Source of the DNA: Azadirachta indica
Taxonomy: Eukaryota; Streptophyta; Magnoliopsida; Sapindales; Meliaceae
NCBI GenBank assembly: GCA_022749755.1
Contig: CM040452.1
Span: forward strand, 19,300,350 to 19,364,349
DNA length: 64,000 nt
Reading direction: 5' to 3'
How positions within the stretch are numbered: position 1 is the first letter of the stretch; each line of letters begins with the position of its first letter. The position numbers and the translations under genes were made by a program. This document shows, piece by piece, positions 53,592-64,000 of this stretch. The notes under the pieces are model-generated. The model ran no database searches and had not been told where the DNA came from. It saw only the letters and a program-made list of their open reading frames with translations.

Positions 53592-54109
53592 CTTAATTCT
53601 ATGAATAATGTACGTTTAAACTCTCATTTTATTATCTGAACGGCATTTATATTTTTATTTTAAAAATAATTATCAAATACACTTTTTTTATTAATTTTTT
53701 CTGTCAAAATTAACTTTTGATTAGTTTAATAACAATAATATTCCTGACTTTTATTTGACCAATATATTAGTATAAATATCTTTTTTATTATTTTTAATTA
53801 TTTTTTAGTTAAAAAAATTAGTTATATGAAGACAATTTTATTTCAATTAAAATATTTTTAATTTTTATTTTATTTATTTTTTTATTTAAGTTTTCCATCT
53901 TTCCTTGTTTATATTTTTTTTTATTTTAAAAAGAATATTTATGTTATTACATTGTCAAATAAAGGTCAGAAGAATATTTTTATTATCAAACTAGTTAACA
54001 GTTAATTTTAATAGAAAAAAAATATAATAGATATGTTTGACAATTATTTTAGAAGTGAAAGTGTAGATGTTATTCAGACAATAAAATGAGGATCTAAATG
54101 TCATTTGCC

Positions 54110-54113
<4 letters not shown>
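53592..54113. mobile_element. MITE with about 165-bp terminal inverted repeats (about 0.5 kb)
   Basis: The left arm (about 53592-53762) and right arm (about 53950-54113) are clear reverse complements. The left arm contains CTCATTTTATTATCTGAA, TAATTATCAAATAC, AAAATTAACTTTTGATTAGT and CTGACTTTTATTTGAC. The right arm read on the minus strand gives CTCATTTTATTGTCTGAA, TAATTGTCAAACAT, AAAATTAACTGTTAACTAGT and CTGACCTTTATTTGAC in the same order. The middle is non-coding. Confidence 0.75.

Positions 54114-54117
<4 letters not shown>

Positions 54118-54144
<27 letters not shown>
54118..54144. repeat. (TA)n microsatellite abutting the MITE
   Basis: TATATA run directly next to the right end of the TIR element at 54113; the element may have inserted next to it. 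Confidence 0.85.
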
Positions 54145-56132
54145 ATGCATAACCAAGGGCCCAATTTGCGTCTAATATAATATTCTATAATTTCACTGAA
54201 AATTCTCGTAATATTATCTTGACAACAGCTTAAGTATACGGTCTAGCTTAAATATATTATCTCGTAATATTACCAAACTTCACGGTCTTTCAACTAGAGC
54301 TTCAATTCCTTTGAATTATCTATAAATACATGGTTGAAATTATGTTGTCATCCTTATTTTATTGCCAAACTTCAAAATGTGTCGTAGAGCACTTCGTGGA
54401 CCTGCGGGGCCGAGAATCTCCAAATAAAATATGAGGATGATAGACGTTTTTGGATAAAATATCCATTTCGCCCCCCATACTTCTTTTAAAGGTTTTATTC
54501 TTTCAGATTAAAATATTGTTTATAATTCAATAGTCCTATTATTATATTTTTAATTTAAATAAGTAGTCTTACTTTTTATATTTTTAATTATTTACTTTTA
54601 AATTATATATAATAAATTAACCAAACATAGCCTTTTTTTTAAACCTATTTATTAATACTTTATTTATAAAATATTTTTTTAAAGAAATTTTTTATTTAAT
54701 TTTTTACTTTGTATAATTAGAATTTTTTTAAAGAAAATTATATAATTAAAAACCTTTTTTTGGCAGGAAAATTGTGTACTTAGAACTCTTTTGTTATAGA
54801 CAAAGAATTTTTATGACTAGCGTGTGTCTGTGTCTATATATATATATATCAAACAGACCTTCACAGAATAATCAAAAATACTTTAGCTTTTTTTTTTTTT
54901 TTTTTTTCTTTCTTTTCTCTCTTCTTCAACGCAAGGTAAGGAGAAAAAGTTATCAAAAGTTCTCAAAAAAAAAAAAAAAAAAAGAGGATAGTATCTTCAA
55001 AGTGTTTTTTTTTAGTCTTTCAAAATTCATGTATTACTTCAATTTATTAAATAAAGAATTGTATAAATATAATTATAAATTAAAATAATTATGTATATAA
55101 TGTTATTTTTATGCAATAAAATACCACAAGAAATATATTTATTTTTTTTTTATAATACGTATAGAAAACATTGACAATTGACCAATTTTTAAAGGAAAAA
55201 GTACTGAAAATTTATTGTGATTCGGCCTCTGCAGGCTTTAGATTCTGGCTCCGCCCCCATGTGTTGTGTTTATGTTAAGAATTAATAGAAGATTGCAAAA
55301 ATTTCAAAGATCTATCTTAATATTCACAAAGATTTTCCAAAATATCATTGTTTTGAATTATTATAAATTATACCATATAAGCTAAATTAACCCTCACTTG
55401 TTAATAGAATTGATAATTAAATATATATTTCTATATTTTAAATAATTAATAATTTAAATTTAATTTTCATTAAAAATTTAAGAAAAAGAAGAGATTTTGG
55501 TTATTTTTATTTGTAATACTTGATAATATTTTTTAAAAAACTATAGTGAAGAAAATGTAGGTTTTTATATAGACATATAAATGTTAAAACATGTTTTATT
55601 AATTTCTTTTTAGCATTACATATCAAATTATTATCAAGAAAATCAAAGAAGAAGGTTGGAATATTTTATATACATTTTTGTTTTTTTTTAGTAATGTTTT
55701 TGTTTACAAATTTTATCAAAATAATAAATTTATATAAAAATTATTAATTTTTAATGTTTTAGTCATGATAGTGGACAATAGTACTATAGTGAGGATTAAA
55801 TTGTTAAAAGTAAAAAAAAAAAGAAAAAGTCTTAATTTATTATTTATTAAAAGATTAGAGAAAAATGATAATAATTTATCATATAAAACTAATGGAGGTT
55901 TAAGTTGATTATTGTTTCACATTTCAAAAGTAATTGCTATTTTTTCAAACTTTAGGAGGAATGTGTCTAATTTCTTTAAAACTTTTACCCGAAACCATAT
56001 AAGATTCATAATATAATATAAATAGTGGAATACTTATGTAGATAAAAATTTGTAATATATTTACTGAATAAATGTTACATATTATTCGCAATGAAATTTA
56101 TTTAGTATCAGACTTGCTAATAATTAAATTTA
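54145..56132. other. intergenic spacer and 3' flank of the minus-strand MATH gene
   Basis: AT-rich, with T and A homopolymers near 54888-54908 and 54966-54983. The right end holds the 3' UTR of the gene ending at 56133. I see no gene. Confidence 0.5.
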
Positions 56133-56979
56133 CTAGTCGGTTAAAACCAATCCAAGCAATGTAACGTGTGCTTGGATGATGCAAGTGTCATCCACCAAGT
56201 AACCTTGTTGGGAGTCCATTAGTTTTGCCAAGGACAGCATCTGCCGGAAACCCCAGCAGGGGCTCGACGGTGTATACAGACGGTCAACTGTAAAAGATAA
56301 ACGACCAATATTGAAGGTCAAAGACGATATATGTATACAACTGTAATCAATAATATATATATACATGCATTAATTAATTTCTTTAAATTTGTCTCACCTT
56401 TATATTCAATGTCGTTTCCGTTAATTTGGTCTTTAACACGAAGAAGGTATCTCGTAAAGAGTTTAGTATTGGGTGGGAAAATCGAATGAGATAACTCTAG
56501 AAATACAGATATAGAGTTGCCCTTTCCTTCTGCATGTCCATTAGGATGGAGCGAGACTTTCCTGCAATTAATTAAATTAATATATATGCATGAAACAAAT
56601 TAACTAATTAATTAAGTTGTCTATATAATAACTTAATAAGTAATTAAGGAGAAATAATTAATAAATAAAGTATAAAAAAGCAAATGCATACATACGTACA
56701 TACCAATTGTAACATCCGAACGATTCAGACTCGTAGGACTTAGTGGCCAAAGTTGAGAAGCTTTTAACTCTCCAAGTGTAGTTATAAATGGGAGGGTCTT
56801 TCATCATTGACAAGCGCTCCCCTTTGAAAGTATTTTTGACAACATAAACTTCCGCACCAAACACACATTCATCGTCAATAAGATATCCTTCTAGAGGATC
56901 TAAAAATGTTTCCCGGTCTATGAACTTGGCAACACCATATTTCCTCTTCATTGCATGAAAACGATTAACTCTCCCATCT

Positions 56980-57036
<57 letters not shown>

Positions 57037-57613
57037 CAGAAAGGCCAACAATTAATTAATTAACTAATTCAATTAAATTACATATACAATGTACTGCATG
57101 CTGTCAAATTAATTGAGTTGGTAGTCGGTACGCACCTTGGAGGCCAAAATATTTGTCCATAATTTGATTGAAAATGAAGAAATTGATTGTGGCGTTGACT
57201 TCCCATCCAGTGGGGAGAGAACCTGTCTCTGCCAATTCCAAGTAAATAGATATATGGTCTGTCGCATTCATCAGCTTGTCCCCAGTCAAGTGGATATGCA
57301 TCTTCCATTTGAAGCCCCCCGCTTCAAAGTTGTCCGTCGTGTATTTCTCCACTGAAGATGCAGACAATAAAGAGAACGACTCGATTTTGAACAGGTAATG
57401 ACTAGGAAAAGCATTCCTTCCTGAAATTTTGAAGAACGTTAACCCATAAGATTTTATGTAAAATTGTCTCTTGCCTTCGAGCACTACTTATTATAAAAAC
57501 TTCAATAATTTACCGCTTAACATGGCGCTTCCTGGGGAGCCTTCAGTGCCCATTCTGAACCCTGGAGTGCTCGTATTGAAGTTCGCCCTTTTGCTCGTGC
57601 TGTAGTTCTCCAT
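56133..57613 (-). CDS. double-MATH (TRAF-like) domain protein, copy A, 5 coding exons
   Basis: A plant TRAF-like family protein consisting of two MATH domains. MATH domains bind partner proteins; the plant-only members of this kind have few assigned functions. Exons 57613-57514, 57420-57136, 56977-56704, 56561-56398 and 56287-56133 give 325 residues. MATH1 (about 39-175) starts SHYLFKIESFSLL, has FEAGGFKWKMHIHL and ends near FGAEVYVVKN. MATH2 (about 191-320) starts YNYTWRVKSFSTL, has SFGCYNWKVSLHPNG and ends CIIQAHVTLLGLVL. The N-terminal 33 residues are poorly conserved with copy B. There is no RING, BTB or protease domain and no signal peptide. The first MATH domain lacks the intron that copy B has after GGFKW. 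The 3' splice site of intron 2 lies inside a microsatellite. Head-to-head neighbour: copy B at 61534. Confidence 0.9.
56978..57032. repeat. (ATAC)n and (TA)n compound microsatellite in intron 2 of MATH copy A
   Basis: About five ATAC/CATA units followed by about 14 TA units. The tetranucleotide part reaches the splice acceptor (minus-strand ...GTATGTATAG|ATGGGAG). Confidence 0.9.
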
Positions 57614-58600
57614 TTTGAACGAACTTAGGAAGATTTAGCAGTACGACGTTAATCTTATGGACTTTAGAGGGAGAGGACAACAGGTTAAAGATACACATCC
57701 AAAAATAATTGACACACACAAACATACATACACACACAATCACACACATATATATACACAAGCGGAAATGATTTAACATATACATACATAATATGATTAT
57801 GCTATATCTTTGTAAATAGTGCCGAAGTCATAAATGAAATAAATATCGTACAAGTCAACGAAACAGATTATGCATTGAGTTGAGGGAGAAAGAAGAGCTT
57901 TCAAATCAAAGCCTTTATATGAAATAAGTAAGTTTTCATGTTTAATTTTCCCAAAACAAACAAGTAATCAAGTACTTTGACCCAAAAATACGAATTTCAG
58001 GAAAGCACAGATCAATTGCTTCATACAACAAAAGCTTTTTAAATTAATGATCTTTTTTAATCTTAAAAACTATTTTATGTTTATTTCAATCAAATAATTA
58101 TTAATATAATTACAAACTAAACATATATATATATATATATATATATAAGCATAGGTCACTTTTGGTGATGTCAAAAAATATTTTCAAACACAATTACCAA
58201 AATGTAGTAACATGTCACACCCTCTTATCCATAGTAATTACAGCAAACAATTAGATAAAGCAGCAGTGAGAATAATCGAGATTTTTTTTTCCTTTTATCA
58301 GTATTTTATTTATTTTTTTAATCGTAGAAATATCTAGAATAAACTACATGAAAATAAGAAAGCATACCGAAAAAGGCAGGATGATGTTCTTGCAAATTGC
58401 AATGCGACTTGTCCTTTATCTTGAGAACTTTGAAGACGAAAGAAGATAAAAAACAGTACTTATATACACGTTGGAAGCTCTTCTTAGTTTTCTTAATTTC
58501 TCTATGAAGATTTGAACCACGGAAAGAAAAGTAAAGAATTTGAATTACTTTATACCTGTTGACAAGCAAAATCTTTTTGTTTTTGGAACAACCCCACTTA
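57614..58600 (-). promoter_or_regulatory. 5' leader, leader intron and core promoter of MATH copy A
   Basis: On the minus strand a TATA box (TATATAAG, 58459-58466) is followed by a leader exon ending at 58368 (...CTTTTTCG|GTATGC). An intron follows, with a plausible acceptor near 57662 (CCCTCTAAAG), before the ATG at 57613. The DNA from about 58370 to 58600 is similar to the plus-strand region 60315-60565 in front of copy B. It is the alignable part of a duplicated promoter and not a coding exon. Confidence 0.6.
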
Positions 58601-60314
58601 TGGTTTTCCTATTTCTTTGATAAATTCACTGGAAATTTCTTAATTAATTCTGTGTAAGTTAGTTCGTTATTGTATAGCTGATTAAAACACATCGAAAAGC
58701 TCTAAACATGTCACTATTTAGAATTTTTTTTTGGTACTAAAACATTTAATCATCCATTTAACTAATATATAAAATATTAACATATATAAACTATATATCA
58801 GCACCAAATTAAGTGGTTAATTATTATTACTATAAAACAAATTTCAGATTTAATTTAATTAATTAATTAGATTTTTATTAAATAAACATGATGAGTAACT
58901 AGTGTAGTGGGTATACTTTTAGAGGTCCAAGATAATCATGAGATGATTAGGACTAATAAATTAAATCTTTTAAGTTGAAACTGGGAAGTTCATGGATGTA
59001 ACAGTGCCTCTCCTAAAGTTCAACTAAAACCTTAATAAGTAGTATCTTAATATTGGTGAAGAAAAAGAAACGAATGTTATTTTGAGGAATCAAAAAATGT
59101 AGTTGCTTTCTCAAGTTATACTTCTACCCACTGTTCAAGCCAATTAAAGTAATATGCCCACAGGCACGTGTTGACTTGAGAATTTGAGGATCGGAAATTA
59201 AAAAGATCACATTCATATATGTATATCTATATATATATATATATATATTATCGTACTCATTTGTAAAGATTGAAGAAATCTTTCACACCCTCTGCATATA
59301 TTGTAATTAAGAGAAGGGATTTGGTTACAATACGTACAATGTATTGTTACATCTTTATTTTTTTTGGTATAACACAAATTTCGGAACATACTAAATACAA
59401 ATTGAATTATTGACAGAAAAGTAAAATTTGAAATTCTAAAAGTTGAAATATCTAGTACAAAAGTTGAAACATATGTAATATAATAGCTGAAAGAGAAGGG
59501 TATATATACCTTACGTAAATGTATTGTAGTCAATCCCTAAAAGGTGTCTATGCTTTACTGTTATTAAATAAAAATAGAATCAAGAAATGGATATATAGAG
59601 CCACCATTCTTTATTATTTAGATTTGGGTTCTGCAATATTTAAAGTTTTTTTTTTTTTTATAATGTTCTTGCTAATTATTCATTAGTAGATGGTTAATAC
59701 CCTTATCCTCAATTTGAATTGTTCCTAATAATGAATGGAAGGTAATTTAATTTTTTAAATAAAAAACGGAGATAGATTTCACCAATATTATATGCATACA
59801 TTTAAAAGTAGTGTTAAAATAAATTTAATCAAAACTTTTAATTTTCAATAAAATTTCAATATAATATAAGTGGATGTTCATGGGCGGCCTATATTAGATC
59901 AACTTTGTATAATTTTTGACGTAATATTCTAATTTTCATAAGTGACCTAAATTTAATCAAAATTCTTGATTTTCAATAAATTTTTTGATATAATGTCAAC
60001 AAATTTTTACAAACTGCGTCAAATTTGATACTACCAAAACTTGTGAAATTTAGTAAATTTTCAATATAACATATAATTTGTGATATTAAAAATAATTCAA
60101 CGTTCTTAATTGTTGAAGAGAGGATATTTTAATTGATTCGATCTTTTTAAGTAAAAGTGAGAAATTAAGTCACGGATTTCTGTTTACAGCAATCTTAGAG
60201 CGAAAAGTTTTTAAATTTGTGTTTGTGCATAAAGGAAAGTAACACTTCGGTATATCTAAAAAAAAATCCCAGAGAAAATTAATTAAGATATATCTAGCGA
60301 GTTCATCAAATAAA
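58601..60314. other. spacer between the divergent MATH genes
   Basis: AT-rich with no gene. Contains a (TA)n run near 59228-59249 and a loosely repeated motif (TTTAATCAAAA...TTTTCAATAAA) at about 59823-59870 and 59952-59995. Arm-to-arm similarity of the inverted pair fades before this central part. Confidence 0.5.
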
Positions 60315-61533
60315 TAGGAAAGCAATCAATGGGGTTATTCCAAAAGCATTATCACATTGCTTGTCAACAAGTATAAAGTAATTCAAATTCTTTCCTTCTC
60401 TCTCCATTGTTCTAATCTTCAAGGAAAAACTAAGAAGAACAAGAAGGCTTCCCATGTCTATATAAACTGGTATTATCTTCCCTCATGCATATATAGTCAA
60501 ATTTCTCAAGATAAAACACCCAAGTTGCATTTCAAGTATAAATATCAATATCATCCTCCACTTCGGTATGATTTCTAATTTTCATGAACGTATTATTTCT
60601 CTTATTTCTTTTATTAACGTGCCCATCTGTCAGATAAGAGGAAAAAGAAATCGATTATTATTTATTTATACATCTTATTTATCTTCTTCATATTAATTTC
60701 TTTATCATGGGTAAGTGGGTGACATATGTCACCACCCAGAATTAATAAATGAATTAACTAAATCAGTTCTTTTGAGCTGCATTACGTACTATATGTATGG
60801 TGGATAATAAATGATGTTTAACAATATTTTTAACATATGTTTTAATTTCTTGCTGAAACAATTGGAGATGTGTTCTTCTAACAACTATATTCTTTTCTGG
60901 GGTCAAAATACTTGTTTGTTTTGGGAAAACATCCGTACCTGTTATTTATGAAGTTTTGATCCTAACATTGAGGTGATGATCCAAAAGACTTTAATTTGAA
61001 ATACTTCTTGACATTAAGTAATGTTGCATATTAATTTTTTTAATATTATAAAAGAATAAATCAAACTCTTCCTTAATTCGGTGTTATCGGAGCATGAATT
61101 TTAAATCCTTCGTTAATTCTGTACCATTAAGAATAAATGCATGTTTATGGCTAGCCTTCTTTCTTCTTCTCGATTGATCATTATATATACATATAATTCA
61201 GGAATTAATATGTTATTATTATTATTGTCCATGTTATAGAGTACATTCACACGCATGCATGAGTGTAATTACTTAATACCTCATGAATATCGTTAAAATT
61301 GTATATTAACTAGACTTGTGAATATTGCTTGTTAATTATAAACTGAAAAGGAGTTCCCTAGTAGATATATTATTGCAGCTTGTTTTTATATATAGAATAT
61401 AATTACATGTCTTATTCGCGTTTTATAATATAATTAATTATTTTACATACATTTTCGTACTAATACTAAACTAACTCATTTAATTTAGAGTTTCTAGCAG
61501 GCCAAAAAGAAGTACAATTTTCCTGAGTTCAAC
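60315..61533 (+). promoter_or_regulatory. core promoter, 5' leader and leader intron of MATH copy B
   Basis: TATATAAA at 60459-60466, then a leader exon ending at 60565 (...CCACTTCG|GTATGA). A probable acceptor at 61498-61500 (TTCTAGCAG|GCC) lies just before the ATG at 61534. Sequence and layout mirror the copy A leader in inverted orientation. Confidence 0.6.
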
Positions 61534-63115
61534 ATGATGACCACTCGAGACATCTGCGGATGCCCCATCTTAACGGGTAAATAATGCATGCCTCTTGCTC
61601 TCTCTAACAAAATTAGTACGTAGTTATTTATAACGAGTTAAGTTAATGAACCCGCTAACATGAAAAATAAACAAGTTTGAAAAGGCTGCATGCTAGATAG
61701 ATTAAATCTTATGCATATATATATACACACACACACATACATTGGGTCCATCAATTTATTTTCTTTCAGGAAGGAATGCTGCTCCCAGTCATTACCTGTT
61801 CAAAATCGAGTCCTTCCCTTTGCTGATTCAATCTTCAGTAGACAAATACATTACCGACAATTTTGAGGCTGGAGGTTTCAAATGGTATATTTTGCCGTTT
61901 CCAATGAATTGACAAAATTTCAAAAGCACAAATAATAATAATAAATGTCTCATATATATATATATATATATAACTATTTAACTTGTAATTATATATTATA
62001 TTCACAGGAAGATGCATATCTATCTCAATGGGGACAAGCTGATGAGTGTGACAGATCATATATCTATTTACCTGGAATTGGCAGAGACTGCAGGTTCTCT
62101 CCCTACTGGATGGGAAGTCAATGCGATCATCAATTTCTTCATTTACAATCAAAATGAGGACAAATATTTTGGCCTCCAAGGTACGCAGGTGCAACTTAAT
62201 TTATCCAGATTAAAGAAAAAATAATTTACCTGCAAATTTCGGAAACGCAATTAATTAATATTATTAATTCGTTTGATGCAGATGGGACAGTCAAGCGATT
62301 TCATGCAATGAATAGGAGATGGGGTGTCGCCAGGTTTATCGACCTGAAAACATTTAAAAATCCTCTAAATGGATACGTTGTTGATGATAGCTGTGTGTTT
62401 GGGGCGGAGGTTTATATTGTCAAAAATAGTTTCAAAGGGGAGCGCTTGTCAATGATGACAGACCCTCCCATTTATAACTATACTTGGAAAGTCAAAAATT
62501 TTTCGGCTCTAGCCAACAAAACCCACGAGTCTGCATCATTCGGATGTTACAATTGGTGTGTTTATTTGCTTTCTGACAACAATTATATATTTCTCCTTAT
62601 TAAGTACTTATTATACAAATTGATTAATTTACTCAAATCTGGTTTCATGCAACTGCAGGAAAGTTTCGCTCTATCCTACTGGAGAAGCAGAAGCGAAGGG
62701 CAACTGTATTTCAGCATATCTAGAGTTGTCTCATTCAATCTTTCCACCCAATACTAAACTGTTTACGAAATACAGTCTTTGCGTGAAAGACCAAAAGAAT
62801 GGAAAGGACATTGAATTTGAAGGTGAGACTGACGAGGAAACTTAATTTCCAAATTGGCATATCCTTACATATAGCCATTCTACCTATATATGTACATGTC
62901 GTATGGTATTAGTAAACATATACAAAATTTACACTATTTTTGTTGTTCTTTTTCCAGCTGATCGGCTGTATACACCCACAACCCCCTGCTGGGGTTTCCG
63001 ACAGTTGCTGACATTGTCAAAACTAATGGATTCCAAACAAGGTTACTTGGTGGATGATACTTGCATCATCGAAGCAAAAGTTAAATTGCTTGGATTGGTT
63101 TTACCGGAATCATAA
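61534..63115 (+). CDS. double-MATH (TRAF-like) domain protein, copy B, 6 coding exons
   Basis: Paralogue of copy A in head-to-head orientation. Exons 61534-61576, 61770-61884, 62008-62180, 62282-62555, 62659-62822 and 62958-63115 give 308 residues. MATH1 (about 20-155) starts SHYLFKIESFPLL and has FEAGGFKW|KMHIYLNGDK, with an intron at the bar. MATH2 starts YNYTWKVKNFSAL, has SFGCYNW|KVSLYPTGEAEA and ends CIIEAKVKLLGLVLPES. Exons 4 and 5 have exactly the same lengths (274 and 164 nt) as their copy A counterparts. The N-terminus (MMTTRDICGCPIL) is short and unlike copy A. The start is the first ATG after the leader acceptor; an in-frame stop at 61495 precedes that acceptor. Function is unknown beyond probable protein binding. 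Confidence 0.9.
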
Positions 63116-64000
63116 TGCGCATTTATAAACGCCTCGCAATTTTATAATCAATTAGCAGTTATGATGCTTACTTTCATTCTAAACGATTATTTACATTTAA
63201 TAAGTACAAAGTTTAGACTAAATTTTTATAATTATAACCGTGATTATTAACTATTACACTTTTTATGTTATGATGTCATATTGTTCGGAATAAAAGTTTT
63301 ATGATAAGTTTTGAAAATTAAAGTGATATCGATATTGATTTGCATTGATGAATTGATATTAATAGTAAATATGTTTATTATCTTGAATATATCTACACAT
63401 GTTCTTCTTAATATGGGAATTCATTAACAAATCCGGCCTAATTTTAATTATTACTTTTCTTTGGGGTTGGGTTGAGCATTGGGGAATTGGAGGGAGTGAA
63501 TAAATTGCAAAATCAATTTTGCAGAAATCGGAGGCCATTGACAGAGAAGAAAAATTAGAGTTATATAATTGTTATATTTCTATTATTATTCTATCATTAA
63601 TATTACTTCATATTATGCATAACATTTACTTGCATTTCATTTTAGAGCAGTGCTATATATTTGAATAGTCATATCTTAAATAGGATGACATTTAGCGTGT
63701 ACATCATTTTCTCTCTGTAATTTGCGATTTTTATGTACAATGTTGAAAAGTAAAATTACAAAGATTCTTATTCCATGTTGATCAGATCAGATGATGAGAT
63801 AGAAGAAGAATGATTACTAATTTACTATCGTTATGTCTCAATTTTGGCTTTTCGGACATGAAAAACCAGAGGAAATAAAACATATGAAGTATTAAGTTGT
63901 ATAGTAATTAACTTGTTAACATAATGGTAAAAGTTAGGCATAAGAAATAAAACTATTATGTTTTTGTTACACCAGTCCTCACGAGGGCAATATAATTAAT
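63116..64000. other. 3' flank of MATH copy B
   Basis: 3' UTR followed by AT-rich spacer to the window end. No further gene is supported. Confidence 0.5.

Noticed and set aside
58318..58569. 83-codon minus-strand frame that resembles a frame at 60357-60578
   Set aside because: The resemblance comes from DNA-level similarity of the duplicated promoters and leaders. Each frame spans a TATA box and runs past the leader donor, so neither is protein-coding.

Overview
This is nuclear DNA from a flowering plant, very probably a eudicot. The evidence is GT-AG introns, very AT-rich intergenic DNA with many (TA)n tracts, a nuclear tRNA-Gln, and plant-specific families (NAC, CYP37, plant TRAF-like MATH proteins, a CNL-type LRR remnant). 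Gene content and style suggest a woody rosid such as Citrus. That species guess is inference only.

Left part (1-19.6 kb): a small unrecognised E2F-site gene (234-479, minus); tRNA-Gln(CTG) (1028-1099); a 21-exon gene on the minus strand for the TRAPPII tethering subunit TRS130/TRAPPC10 (1974-13845; 1251 residues by my splicing); then, divergently, a 12-exon plus-strand gene for the thylakoid-lumen cyclophilin CYP37 (14614-19637; 461 residues). A frameshifted CC-NBS-LRR fragment lies at 20.0-21.4 kb (minus).

Middle (24-49 kb): a seven-exon plastid-type Mpv17/PMP22 membrane protein gene (24225-28602, plus); a single-exon serine-rich-type basic protein (30465-30974, minus); a NAC056/NARS1-like NAC gene (34959-36190, minus); and a NAC072/NAC055/NAC019-like stress NAC gene (47317-48522, minus) with a G-box/ABRE cluster upstream. 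As I recall Arabidopsis gene order, CYP37, NAC056 and NAC055 are neighbours on chromosome 3, and an Mpv17 gene, NAC018 and NAC019 are neighbours on chromosome 1. This window would carry the merged, less fractionated order.

Right part (49-64 kb): AT-rich DNA with non-autonomous TIR elements (about 51945-53392 and 53592-54113; a larger palindromic one at about 41385-42825 between the two NAC genes). Then comes a head-to-head pair of genes for double-MATH (TRAF-like) proteins (56133-57613 minus, 61534-63115 plus) with duplicated core promoters and 5' leaders. The pair differs by one intron, apparently lost from the minus-strand copy.

The exon structures were derived by reading splice sites and checking that reading phase is preserved through every junction. 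I see no operon-like or prokaryotic system, and no intact transposase or virus-derived gene.
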